Of a stretch of 64,000 nt of DNA, positions 34,981 to 46,463 are shown in pieces (the first letter of the stretch is position 1; each line of letters opens with the position of its first letter). Source of the DNA: Clarireedia homoeocarpa. Taxonomy: Eukaryota; Ascomycota; Leotiomycetes; Helotiales; Rutstroemiaceae. Location: positions 310,001 through 374,000 of the forward strand of contig LNKV01000028.1 of NCBI GenBank assembly GCA_001465935.1, in the 5' to 3' direction. Below the pieces are notes generated by a model. That model saw nothing but the letters and a program-made list of their open reading frames with translations, was not told the origin of the DNA and made no database searches. The translations under genes were made by a program, and so were the position numbers.

Positions 34981-36006
34981 CTAAGATAGGGGGGCTGGAT
35001 TTTGCTGATCTTGGTTGGTTGGTTCACGGATGCATTTTCGTTTTTTAATTTGGAAAAGCAAAGAAAAATAACGAACATGGAAAGAGGCTACTGTATACCA
35101 CCTCCCGAGCGGGCTGAAGTTACGTAGGGAGTGAGTCGCCCAGCGCAGAGTCATGCTTAGTACGTACCACAGATATCGCATCATACTGTCGTACCGTTGC
35201 CTATCAAAATCAAGCCTTTGGTAAATTTTATGGTCGAGAAGCTTGATTTTCGAGAGAGGATACGTCCGTGGTCGAGGTTGTGTTCAAGGTCCATGGTGTA
35301 ATGGCGTGATGACTGAAAATATTTGTTTCAGGTGGAACAGCCCAGTTAATGATTCACGGCTTTTTCGAGGGCAGTATCCTCGATAGTTTGAAGCGGCAAT
35401 ACAGATGTACAACCATCTAACGCTTTACATGCCCTCCCATTTCCTTTTCACTAGCTTCATCTTTGAATGCACGTTCTCCCAGCTCCTTCAGAAACACCTA
35501 GCTTGTTCTCTTAGATCAAACGGCGGCCTGCGCGCCCGCCACACATGACGCAGGAATTCAGATGTCATGATCTGCAGGGTCTTTCCTCTTCTAGAGTTCC
35601 CGGCTTAACCATGGAATTTCAACAAACAGGATTGGATGATGCGGACGCACGATATGCTAATGCAAAGGGTCTCCTCAATCGACTGTCTAGCTTTGGGCGG
35701 AGAGAGGAAATCCCTGCCCCTTAAAATGATGGTGTGAGTAGGGGTCCTGCTACTTTAATGTGTCTTTTAGTGAGTCTCTAGTGAGTCTCTAGTGAGTCTC
35801 TAGCGAGCCTCTGAAAGTATATAGATGCTTGGGATATCAGCCTTTTTCTTCTCCATCAGATCATTCAAACTCAATACTACAATATCAACAGCTTCATACA
35901 ACAAACGCATCAACTCTACATTTGCAGTCTACACTCATATCGACCACTCTCGAACAATCTACAAATACAAATCTTGAAATCCTTCAGACGACCCAAAAAT
36001 CTCACA
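34981..36006. promoter_or_regulatory. Intergenic, with TATA and 11-bp repeats before the 36007 gene
   Basis: Four 11-bp units (GTGAGTCTCTA, the last one degenerate) at 35770-35813 sit directly before a TATATA at 35818-35823. An A/C-rich leader of about 180 bases then leads to the ATG at 36007. The rest holds nothing recognised. Confidence 0.5.
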
Positions 36007-36267
36007 ATGTCTTCCACTACCACTTCAACATACACCAACTCCAGCATGCCAACATCAAACCACTATGATATGGATCCATCAGCCTATCTCTTTCAATACT
36101 CCAAGTCCATGCATGAGCACACTAGGAGGCAAATGGAGGCAGCTTCATCATCTGCCAGAAGGAGGTCCGCGAACAGTGAAGGCACAAACGCACACGCTAC
36201 ACTACGAAGCGGAGGATCAAGCATCGACAGTAACGAGGCCTCCGCCAGCTATCGACGTGGATCATGA
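36007..36267 (+). CDS. Small Ser/Thr-rich hypothetical protein
   Basis: A single exon of 86 residues with the ATG at 36007 in the context TCACAATGTC. The product starts MSSTTTSTYTNSSMPTSNHY, has a short YLFQYSKSMHEHTRRQMEAA helix-like block and an Arg/Ser-rich end. It has no signal peptide and no membrane segment. The promoter layout (repeats, TATA, CA-rich leader) supports transcription. I do not recognise the family. Confidence 0.5.
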   Translation: MSSTTTSTYTNSSMPTSNHYDMDPSAYLFQYSKSMHEHTRRQMEAASSSARRRSANSEGTNAHATLRSGGSSIDSNEASASYRRGS

Positions 36268-37817
36268 AAAGAATCACCCATGAAACAAGATCACACAAAT
36301 TTCCGGGGATGGCGGGATACAACAGCATCACACGTTCGAACTCGGGTCAGCATCGACTGTGGGATGTAAGACGTTCATAGCGAGAGGATGGTGAAGGAGC
36401 ATGCATGTATATTATGGGCATCGGAGTATATGGTTTTTGCATTTCCGGTCGTAGGCGCTTCAGCGAACAGAGGTTTGTTGGACGGGGAGTTTGTACAATC
36501 TGGTTTGGATGATGGCGTTGGCTACTTAGCCCTGGGGACGAAGCTTGGATTGAGGATTGAAAGCATCAATACATATGATTGATCTTTACACAAAATTGTC
36601 TTCCGCCGTGCTTTTGCTATCATGAAATGTGTTTCGCTGAACAAACTCAAATAGACTAGTGAAGTATGCGTGGCAAGTCTACATTTCGGGCGGGGTTCGC
36701 AGACCACTAAACATCCTGTCCATCGTAATTTAAACAAATGCATCTCCATGTTCTCCACGCAAAAGCTCCGGCAAGACTTACCTCTCCCGCATCGACAACG
36801 CGCCTGCCCCTAGCCCAAGATTTCTTCACAATAAAGACTTCTTCTGCAAACCGAAGAAATGTCCCACCAGCCCATGGGAGTCAGCAACCAAATTTACATC
36901 TTCACCCAAATCTCCAAATGCACAAGAGAACAATCACTCTATCCTGCCCATGAACCCGAGACAAGGTCTCAGCATCTTTTCCATTGCATCCACCCCCCAA
37001 CCATGGGGAAAACGAAAGAAGAAGAAAAAATCCCATCTTTCTTCTAGCACTAGCTCAGAACTTAGAAACCTACTCACCCGCACCATCACACGTGTCGCTG
37101 ACTCGCCACACATACCTCCCGTGCATTGTGCATACTAGATATTTCCCCGGCATCCAAGACATTGGACGAAAAGGCTGGAGCGTTTCAACTAATCCAAAAT
37201 CATTTTCCGTAGCAAAAGGAAAGAACGAAGCAGCTAATCACAATCTTCCCTTCGCGTACTTCGGCTGCGCGGTTTTTTGACTCTTTCGATCTAATCATAT
37301 CGCACCCACCCGTTACTCACGGCACGGTACAATGTCTCACAGAGAGAATGAAAGAAAGACTGATTCTATAAATATTGCGTAGAATTCCAAGGCATACTTC
37401 CAAGGCATACATCCTTGTAGTACCGGTATTGAGGCTGGGGCTGGGCGTGCCATATATCAGCCACACCATCACGCCGCACCGAAGCCCCACAATTTAAAGT
37501 CCTTGTCTTGTCTTTGTCTTGTCTTTGTCTTGTGGGGCTGTGGTGTCTGGGGTTGAGATTTGCTGTACTTCGTAAGTCGTTTAATTTGCTTGGGTGGAGA
37601 ATGCGAGTCAGAGCGAGGGAGGAAGGGAGACAGAGATGTGAAAAACGGTGCGGTATATCTGATGCCTACGAATCAAGATCTGAGATGGATTCAATTATAT
37701 CCGGTCCTCACCACAATCACGACACTCTTACCTCTTTATGGTTTTATCTTTCTCTGCGCTACAGCACTCTAACTGAGATACTATCTCGACTTACTGTATT
37801 TTACCCATAAAGTTTCA
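36268..37817. other. Intergenic, nothing recognised
   Basis: The 3' regions of two convergent genes with short chance frames. CTTGTCTTTGT repeats occur at about 37502-37535. Confidence 0.55.
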
Positions 37818-38573
37818 TCAAAAGTATATACCAAACTCCGCGTCCCGCATAAGCCTCGCCAGTTCTCCGACCGACAACGAGCTCTTGAAAGGAGATGGAA
37901 GCTCTTCTCCTCCATAGCTTTCTCTTCCAGGTCGTCCAAGCGGATCGCCCAGATGTTCCTGCTCCTCTTCACACCCCAGCAATTGGCTAGATACACCTAC
38001 CATAACAAAGTCAAATAGAGAAAACTCTTCTGGCTCGCCCTTAAACAATGGAGTGAATAACCCAGTACCAAAATCAAGACAACGGGAACGATGAGCATCT
38101 CCTGGCTTGCGGTTATAGTCCACGAAGTTGCTCGGGGAGGTTAATGTTTCGCTATCTTCTTGACTACTCGGCCTTTCTCGCCCTGCTTCAAAGATGATTG
38201 TTTCTGTGTCGTTGAGTTTTGCTATCAGAATCTCCGAAACCAGAAACTCCTGAGTCAAGATAGCCTTCTTCGACCGCTGATTGGTTAGTTAATACCTGCA
38301 TGTCGAACACCATGATGGCCTGGTAATACAGACTGTGAATACGGATTCGAAGATAGAAAATATTACAAGATCTTTAGGAAGGTGAGTTGACTTACCTTCG
38401 GATCCTTTCTATCTTGCTTTTGGCTGTGAAATCGACGTGGAGAAGAAATTCAACTTGAAATGAGACTTAGTCGCTATGAATACTCATTGTGGTGACCTTG
38501 TTCGGATGGTGATCAGAGGAACAGCTCCTCCGTCTCTTTCTTGTTCGAGAGACTCAATGTCTTTGACGTCCAT
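37818..38573 (-). CDS. Three-exon hypothetical acidic protein
   Basis: Exons 38573-38497, 38423-38396 (28 nt) and 38276-37818 join in frame to 187 residues. Introns have GTCACC/CACAG and GTAAGT/AATCAG ends, the second with a CTAAC branch site. The N-terminus is MDVKDIESLEQERDGGAVPL. A conserved-looking central part follows (RSKKAILTQEFLVSEILIAK), then an acidic region and a C-terminus ending LARLMRDAEFGIYF. There is no signal peptide and no membrane segment. I do not recognise the domain. The steady frame across two small introns argues for a real gene. Confidence 0.55.
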
Positions 38574-39162
38574 GTAACATTTTGAATCACTATCCAATCA
38601 AAAGTCAAAGTCATGCGCCCACTCAATATATATTACTTCAACTCACATCACCTCTTTCTTACACAGACCAGGAAATTTTGGTACAAAAGCTTTCAAAATT
38701 GGCTTCTACATCAAAGAGCTGCATCAGGGTCGAGCCTTTTAAAGCGTATCTCCTCAACAAAGAACTTCTACAATGGTGATTGTCTGTTCACTTTTGCAAC
38801 AAAGGAATTTGTCCCAATAATCGCATTGTTCGGTCTTTTCTTTGAGTTTCATGGATAAAGACAACTTCCTCTTTCTTCTCAACATTACTTTAAAATGTGA
38901 GTAGAGACGCAACGTTACTTTGAAACAATCACAAATATTTATCATAAATTTCAACACCAACACACACAACTTATTATTCTACAGGAACAAAGGGCTCACT
39001 TAAGTAAGGGACTCACCTCCAGCTAACCTGGGTGTGATCAGGCATCCATCCAATCTCGACAGGGAAACAATTCTATTTAGTTATAGACAATAGCTGGCTG
39101 CACACCTCGCGGTTGCATACACGCATCTCGTAGCAAGATAGTAAAATCTTACCTCCATCAAG
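38574..39162. promoter_or_regulatory. Divergent intergenic region
   Basis: It lies between the minus-strand gene starting at 38573 and the zinc-knuckle gene at 39163, and holds both promoters. A short plus-strand frame at 38582-38779 lacks an ATG start. Confidence 0.45.
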
Positions 39163-40644
39163 ATGGGGAAGAATCACAACAAAGGTAAGAAAGGTAATCG
39201 AGGAGGAGGAAATGGAGGAGGAAATGGAGGAGGAAACAAAAATGGAGGTGGGGGAGGGGGAGGTTATAACAATAACAACAACGGCAAGCAGAATAACCGA
39301 AATGGAAATGGCAATGGCAACAATGGCAACAATAATGGCCGTCCACAAAATTCCAAAGGCAGATCCCCTCATGAATGCCGCATCTGCAATCGAGCCGGCC
39401 ATTGGGAATCCGATTGTCGTCGAAAAGACAACGACGCCCGACCCGAGCAATGCAGAATCTGCAGCAAGGGAAGACATTGGGAGGATGAATGTCGCGCACG
39501 CAACGGCAGCAATGGTGGTCAAGGAGGAGGAAACAATAACAACAACCACAACAACAGCCAAGGCAGCAGAGGTGAATGCCGCGCTCCTACCGGTGAGGAC
39601 ATCTCCCATTTCTTCCCCAATAATAAATTCCCCAACCGGGAATGCAGAACCTGCAATGTGAGCGGACACTGGAACGGCGCATGTGAGAAGCCGGGTTTTC
39701 ATCCCGTTTCTAATCCGAATCCGGGACAGAATCAAAATGGAAATGGAAAGGGGAATGGAGGAGGGCAGGGTAAGAATGGCCGTGGTCACGATCAGGGTCA
39801 AGGCCAAGGACAAAGTGGATATACCGGGCAACAAGACGAGTATCAGCCCAAGTCCCACACTTTGCATTACGAAGACTCCGAAATCTACGACATACCGCGA
39901 TCTCGCAGCCCATCCGAATGGTCCCCGCAGTGCCAACCCCCGATCAGCTTCCTGCAACCCAACAACCCCATTTATTCCCGGCCGGCCAGCAACCCCTTCG
40001 ACGCCTCGCACCCGGACTCCCCGCTCTACGCCGCCACCCACCGCGACAACGTCTGCTCCGCGTGCTTCGTCCTCGGCCACAAATCCCACGACTGCGCTGT
40101 CTACCCCTGGCTGCTCCCGCGCTCCTCCCCCTCCTACACGCCCCACCCTCACCCACTCCACCCCTCCCACTCCTGGACAATCATCACGCACCATCCACCG
40201 CCCTCATCCCACCCATACCGTCCGTCCCCCCACCGCATCCTCCACCCCAACACCCTCATCTACCCATACCCATCATCGCAGCACCGCCTCCTGCCCTTCC
40301 ACGAAACGCACTCGGACTGGCTCGAGCGCCACGGGCCCGGATCCACCGATATCTGGGTCGGCGTCGGCAACGACGATAAAGAGGGCCAGCATCACCGCTA
40401 TGTGCGCCGCGATGCACCCGGTGGCTGTGGCGGTGAGGAAGCGCATGGCATGTGTAGGTTTGATGGGGAGGGGGATGTGGTTATGGAGGATATATTTGAT
40501 ATCGAGAGACGGCGGGCGGGAACGCAGGTGAAGGAGTGGTCGAAATGGGGCTTGTGTTATAGGGGGGGGGGGAGAAAGAAAGGTAAGTGGGTGAGTGTTG
40601 GTTCGTTTTCGTTTTGGGGATTTAAGATAAGTTATAAGATATAA
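39163..40644 (+). CDS. Gly/Asn-rich protein with four CCHC zinc knuckles
   Basis: A single open frame of 493 residues from the ATG at 39163. Residues 1-65 are basic and Gly/Asn-rich. Four CX2CX4HX4C knuckles bind zinc and probably single-stranded nucleic acid: C72-C75-H80-C85, C97-C100-H105-C110, C161-C164-H169-C174 and C298-C301-H306-C311. The first three share a GHW or RHW before the last part of the knuckle. Between and after them are Gln/Gly- and Pro/His-rich stretches. There is no protease, integrase or RNase H domain, so this is not a Gag-Pol element. An RNA-binding role is inferred from the knuckles. A GTAAGT at about 40583 suggests a possible 3' intron, and the last 25 residues may be read-through. 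Confidence 0.75.
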   Translation: MGKNHNKGKKGNRGGGNGGGNGGGNKNGGGGGGGYNNNNNGKQNNRNGNGNGNNGNNNGRPQNSKGRSPHECRICNRAGHWESDCRRKDNDARPEQCRICSKGRHWEDECRARNGSNGGQGGGNNNNNHNNSQGSRGECRAPTGEDISHFFPNNKFPNRECRTCNVSGHWNGACEKPGFHPVSNPNPGQNQNGNGKGNGGGQGKNGRGHDQGQGQGQSGYTGQQDEYQPKSHTLHYEDSEIYDIPRSRSPSEWSPQCQPPISFLQPNNPIYSRPASNPFDASHPDSPLYAATHRDNVCSACFVLGHKSHDCAVYPWLLPRSSPSYTPHPHPLHPSHSWTIITHHPPPSSHPYRPSPHRILHPNTLIYPYPSSQHRLLPFHETHSDWLERHGPGSTDIWVGVGNDDKEGQHHRYVRRDAPGGCGGEEAHGMCRFDGEGDVVMEDIFDIERRRAGTQVKEWSKWGLCYRGGGRKKGKWVSVGSFSFWGFKISYKI

Positions 40645-41086
40645 AATATCCTTTTCTATATATATATAAATAGTTTCAAGTGGTAATCTTCTTTTCCCCT
40701 TCTCTTTTTTTCTTGCGTTACAATATCAACATTATCATCAGCAGCAGCAGCAGCAATAAGTTAAATTCAAACCAAATTAAATCAAGTCAGTATTCTGTTG
40801 TACACACTTTTACCCGTGTTCCCTGATAGTAAAAAATAGTGAGTATCAGGCCGATTAATCAATGCAATGAACCATCAGCAGCGTAAATAGATGAAACGAG
40901 AAAGAAAAGTTGCACCAGCATGGCGAAAAAAACAACAAAAATGGCAGAAAGGCAATATGGACATTTTGTACATGATTATCTTTTATCAATTCCCCTCCCA
41001 AAGTTCTCCAAGTTTTCATCCATCATTTCTATTCATCGACCCAACCACACGTTATTTCCTCTTTTTGTATTCCATGTTCATCCCCA
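40645..41086. other. Convergent 3' region
   Basis: AT-rich, with a short CAG run at 40741-40755 and a TATATATATA stretch. No gene is seen. Confidence 0.6.
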
Positions 41087-43420
41087 TCATATCGTTCCGT
41101 TTCCATTAATTGTGACTGATCCGGCTGGACTAGATGGTCCGTTTGGTTGCTTTGTTCGAAGGGTCAATGGGAATGGGTACTCATCAGGATCTTCCTCCTC
41201 ACTATTTCAAAAAGTCAGTATGTTGTAGTCATCAGATGGCTTGGATGTGAGCTTACGGTAGCTTCCAAGCAACATAGTCCTCAGTGCTCAATCCCTCACG
41301 TCCCTCTTGCAGACTAGCAAAGTCGCCTGGGGTCATCATACCACTACGGTCTCTAGGAGAACCTGGCACTGAGAATGGTCGAGATATCTTTTGCTCCACA
41401 CCTGGAATGAAATCATCCTCTTCACCCTCCTTGAATGATGTTGGGTAAGCTCTTCGTAATGCGAGCTGTCTAGCCTTGACGTATTCCATGCCCATTCTCT
41501 TCCAGTCAAGTAGATCGCTCAGTCTCTCGGTACGGTTCCTTTGGTTGATTCTTTGACGTCGGCTCTTTCCAGCGAAGTCGTACATGAAACTAGTAAGCTG
41601 GTTGACGGAATCATCAACACCCTTCATTCTTCGGTCGACAATGTAGATACCGTAATCAGTAGAGTTTTCGATCAATTCTTCCATGTAGCATCCGAATCCA
41701 GACAAGTTAGTGGTAATACTTGGAACACCCATAACAGTACATTCTGCTGGTGTGTATCCCCAGGGTTCGTAGTATGAAGAGAAAACTCCCAGATGAGTAC
41801 CCCGCACGAATTCATCGTAGTCCATTGGTAGTACCGGGTTAGCGGAATTCAAAAACTCAGGATGGAACACGATCTTGACACGGTCCGAGGGGTGGTTGAA
41901 AAGTTGAACTCGGCGAATTTGGTTCAAGATAGGATCCTCTGAATCGTTGGCCATGTTGTGAGTAACAATCGGAGGAAGACCGTGTCTCTTCATTGCAAAT
42001 AGTCGTCTGCGGAGAAGAATGCGATCTTGGCTGGTGATGAGATCTTTCTCATCAGGCATTGGGTCACCATCGTGCCATTTGAGAGCTCTCTCGAAAATCC
42101 GCTTTCCGACACTATGTTCAATAACATCGACTGTGTCCCGTAATGACTTGATCACTGCTTGGCCCTTCAAGGCCTCCACTGTCAAGGATTGTGTTTGTGC
42201 AGGCATGATGATAAATGCAACAACCGTTATCTTAGATCCAGAAGACTTCAGACGGTGGTTCAAACGAGCCAAAGATTCTATGAACATATCCACACCCTTA
42301 TTTCTGTATTCGTAACGGCCGGCAGTGAAGAAGTAGAGGGTGTTTGCGGGTTCGAAATCATTGTGACCGTAAAAGTGACCTCTAACAAAGTCGTGAATCT
42401 TTTCCTTGGCCTGTTGGTGCAAGTTTTGGAATTCGTGCATGGCAGAGAACTTGGTGACGTTCAGACCGTTAGGAAGCACACCATCAGGTTTCCTCTTTAG
42501 CAAATGCTCGCTCTCATATGCGGTAATGTGAGAAACGGTTGTGAAGACATCGCATGAGTGTGCCGATGCCCTCTCTATACAGTATCTGTGGTAGATACCA
42601 CGCTTTCCTGCTTCCGCATCCACATCGAACCATTGTAGATTATTGTAGAAATCAACCGAACCAGCACAGAGATATCGTCCTAGAAGTGTTGCGTGTGTGG
42701 TGAAGATGGTGGTTACATCGATTCTACGCTTCTTGCACAGAGGGAGAGCTACACCGGACAACCATTCGTGGAAATGTGCGATGACAGCCTTTTCTTTCTC
42801 GTGCGCAACGAACTAGGAAATATTAGTCTAACGTTTGGCATGGCTAGAAAATCAGGTCACTCACCTCTCCTAGGAACCAAGCTACTAGATAACCAAAGAC
42901 AACGGCTTCATTGGTTTCCTCATCACCAGGTGGAGAAGGGATTCCCGCAGTGTTCCATAAATCGGCTTTCCACTCATCCATGAATCGATAGGCGCTTTTG
43001 GTATCAATTAAGAGCACACGAGGAGCTCCTTCGATCAACCAACGACCATACAGAATGCCAATTCCTCGTTCTTCCATTGATTCAATCGTGGCTGCGAGAT
43101 GAGGATTTGTTGGTGTTAAGGCCTCGACTTCAACTGCAGCCTGTAGACGGTCAGTTCAGGATACGCCATCTGGAGGTTCGAATGAACACTTACAGATTGT
43201 CGGTTGAGGGGTCCGATAAGAGTGTATCGTTCGCCATATTCTGCGGTTGTGACTGGAGCTTTCGATTTGATGACTGAATAGATACCACCGACTTGAGTGC
43301 AGAAGTTAGCTTGTTTGTCGCTCGTTCATCAACGATCTTTTGGGCGTAAATACCTCGATTCGCTACTTCGGTAGCTATTTCAAACAGGTAATGATTCCTG
43401 ATATCTCGATTTCCGGACAT
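41087..43420 (-). CDS. GSY1: Glycogen synthase (GT3 family)
   Basis: Five exons: 43420-43354, 43291-43194, 43140-42865, 42812-41257 and 41201-41087, giving 703 residues, close to the yeast enzymes. The start MSGNRDIRNHYLFEIATEVA leads into VGGIYSVIKSKAPVT, the UDP-glucose/acceptor region. Other family marks are HFHEWLSG, TTHATLLGRYLC, the catalytic EPWGYTPAEC segment and, near residues 565-577, the arginine cluster SRRQRINQRNRTER that senses glucose-6-phosphate. The C-terminus carries Ser/Thr sites such as RPFSVPGSP that are phosphorylated in homologues. The enzyme transfers glucose from UDP-glucose to the growing alpha-1,4-glucan in the cytosol. The last exon (PEEEDPDEYPFPLTL) is conserved and would be lost if the TAA at 41255 were taken as the stop. 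Confidence 0.97.
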
Positions 43421-44958
43421 CTTGCCTTGAGTTTATGCGACTTGTGGTCGCGATGGACTCAAGAGAGTGGTTGGCGGGAGGGTGGGGGTGTTCGGTTTCC
43501 GATCAGTCGAAACGACACAACCGGGGGCGAGGGGGGCAATCCAAAAAGTATATAGTGGAAGAATAGCCTCTAGAGTTTGCGTAACTTATTCAAGAATACT
43601 TCGCACTGAAAGGATTTGTTAAGATGCTGGCTTTCGATTGCTCGATGAAGGTGCTTGCTCTGCTCTTCTTCTGGATTTGTTGGTTTGAAAAGAAGAAACT
43701 GGTTGACTTTTGGGGAAATGAATGATCAAGGAAGGAGCTCGGAGCACTGACGTCTCTCTAATATGGAAAGCAAAGTGGTAAAGGTGTCTCGGTGGCTTGG
43801 GTGTCTAGGTGTCTAGGTGTCTAGCTGGGTAGGATGAGGAACTAGAGGAGCTAGAGGGGCTAGCAGAGCTTTCCCCACATGGTGATTAGCCGACGTCTTT
43901 GAGCCAATCGTGCCCATCTGCTGTGCAGGCCAGCCAAAACGAGTCAACCCAACCCGTCTTTCCGCCAACCGTATAAAGTATATACTGGCCGTACATTGCG
44001 GGTTTGCCGGTTCGATGACCATGATAGGATGGAGAAATGGGGACGAACTTACGATGGCGGATGGCGATTGAGAAGAAATGGCAATGTGTGGTGAAGAGAG
44101 GCAATTTGATAGGTGGAAGGGATGCTGTACATGCACAAAAAAAAGGGAAGGGAAAAAATATACAAGCAAAAGTACAACTGTACAACCAACCGTACGGTGC
44201 GAGGACGAGGACGAGAAAAGTTTTTCACGGTTTGGTGAGTTGTTCAAGTGCCCGAGGAACAGGTGGAGTATTGGGAGCCCAGCAAGACCTTTGGGAACAG
44301 GTGAGACAATGCAGCTCCGATGTAAAGGTGCAGATGGAAGCTGCAGATGCAAGCAAGTATGAGAAGCAGAAGCAAGCAAGAAGGAAAGAGAAGCAGGTCT
44401 TTGGGCATGCGATGTCTGGCCACTTTTATTTGTGCTTCGGCGATCCTAGCTGAAGGGTACCTACCAGGTCTCCTAACAGGTCTGTTCTATATCAAACCAA
44501 GGGGAAGAGGCCAAGGGAAGAGGTAATCGCGCACACTTCCTTCCTCACGCCCTCCTCACCTCACACCTCACACCTCACACCTCTGTCGCCGAGGATTAAT
44601 GAGAAGGTTGGTCGCAGATAGGTCAAGGAGGGGCCAAGGAAGTACCTTAATCGTGTTAGCACTCGTAGGAGTGCCTCTCTACTTGGACAAGGTGTTTGGG
44701 TCTGCCGCGTGGCTAAGCCGGATCAAGTAAGAAATGGAGCAGAATATACGGGTCGTGAGGGAAAGTTGGGGGAAACTGGAGGGCGCTTCGATGAGCCAGG
44801 CTGGGAAAATCGCAAGCAATTTTAAAACAAATTTAAATCCCTGCGAGCTTGTCAGATTCCGATGAGGATAACACCGTACTGGTACGTACAGCAACGAAGC
44901 TGCAGGGTTATGACGCAGATACAACGACAACAACAACGACAACACCACAACCTCTTTC

Positions 44959-44985
44959 TTTTTTTTTTTTTTTTTTTTTTTTTTT
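44959..44985. repeat. Poly-T run (27 T)
   Basis: An uninterrupted run of 27 thymines after a CAACAACAAC stretch. It could be the poly-A end of an ancient minus-strand retroinsertion, but no target duplication was found. Confidence 0.9.
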
Positions 44986-45324
44986 CTCCCATGATGTCTG
45001 TGTTTTCGTTGCTCTGCACATTATTCAGACCTCACTTGTTTCCCAGCATTGGGCGTAGGAGCAAATGGAACATGTCAAACGTCCATCTTGTCAGCTAAAA
45101 AGTAGCAAAAGAGCAGAAAGGGGGGAAGGTGTGGCCGATCAGACCCTGTGCGGGGTTGGAAGCTTCCTTGACGAATTAAAGTTCTCTCTTTTCTTAGCAG
45201 ATGCTTGCAACTGAATCGGCCAAAAACTGTTCACCTGAACGAATGTTGTCAAACTTTCTTTTTCATCCAACTCTCCTGTCCTGTTTTTCAAAAGCGTCAA
45301 GTCCCGAGCGGCAAGCATAGCTGA

Positions 45325-45341
45325 GGGGGGGGGGGGGGGGG
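45325..45341. repeat. Poly-G run (17 G)
   Basis: Seventeen guanines, followed by two copies of AGCTTGTGTGT. Confidence 0.9.
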
Positions 45342-45426
45342 AAGCTTGTGTGTAGCTTGTGTGTAGCTTGACAGGGAAATAGATGTCGTCTAAGGCTAAG
45401 CCTCACAGCCTTTGGGATGAAGAATC

Positions 45427-45515
45427 ACACACAATCCACAATCCACAGACAGTACAATCCACAATCCACAGTACAATCCACAACCCACAACCCACAGTAC
45501 ACACAATCCACATTG
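45427..45515. repeat. CACAATCCACAATCCACAGT imperfect array
   Basis: Degenerate units of 7-20 bases built on CACAATC and CACAACC. Confidence 0.85.
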
Positions 45516-46429
45516 CACAACACGCCCAATTCCCCCATAAACGTACAGCACGGAGCACGCGAAGCAAAACCTTTCCATTGTACGAAAGTAGCCTTATGGA
45601 GCTTAGACCCGCCAGCCCGTTCTTCGGCTGCATGTCTGGCTGGGCTGGTTGTCTGCATGCAAGCTCATCCATCAGGCATTCGCATGACAATTGTCATCTT
45701 CTGCTCCTGCTCAGGCTCAAACTCGCGCAGACGCCACAACTCCTTGGTACTTTGGACAGTACAAAGTGCTGATTAACTTACCACTGCCATTTCATTTCAT
45801 TTCATCCCGTGCTCCTCCACGCCCCGTTGCGGCCGAGGCCAAATGCCCGAAATCGTTTGCATGCATGCATAACATAACATCATGTCACTTTTCCGTCCAA
45901 AATCCCATACATATGCAATCAATATCATGTGGACCTCTTACAATGTCGTAACTGACTCGAAGTTTGGCACTTTGGTTTTTCCATTTCAATAGTTGAACGC
46001 ATCCCAGACATTCCAAACATTCCGAAATCCCAACAAGCCGCCCGCCCTTCAACTCCCCCAGGCACATTTACGCGCTGCGTTGGGAATAAAATACATAGCC
46101 CCGAGCAAGCAAAAAAAAATAATAATAATAATAATAAAAACCCTCACTCACCCACCCACTCACTCAACGAAATCTCCCGAAAACCCCCTGCTTATCCGCC
46201 GAGGCCCTGGCTGTATTTTCTTTCTGCTTTGACGCATAAGCGCCTCTACCGTTTTGTTACCTATCAACACACCTGCCATTTAGATTTAGCGATGCTTAGC
46301 ACGCAACCTGAATCGTGAGGTCAGCTGCTGGACAGTGCTTTAAGACATTGGAAATCCTATCTACACATTGTTTCACCCCGTAAAAGGCGGCTGTGCTAGG
46401 TCACAAATGATGAAGGGGTTTGATCTGGC

Positions 46430-46430
<1 letters not shown>

Positions 46431-46461
<31 letters not shown>

Positions 46462-46463
46462 CC
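46431..46463. repeat. CTTG microsatellite
   Basis: About eight copies of the tetranucleotide. Confidence 0.9.

Noticed and set aside
39073..40194. 373-codon minus-strand frame opposite the zinc-knuckle gene
   Set aside because: Antisense of a Gly/Asn-rich coding region gives Ile/Val/Ser-rich runs. It starts with a non-ATG codon and contradicts the four intact knuckles on the plus strand.
43813..44379. 188-codon minus-strand frame and overlapping 138-codon plus-strand frame at 44037
   Set aside because: They overlap each other, have biased composition and no splice or domain support. Most likely promoter DNA of glycogen synthase.
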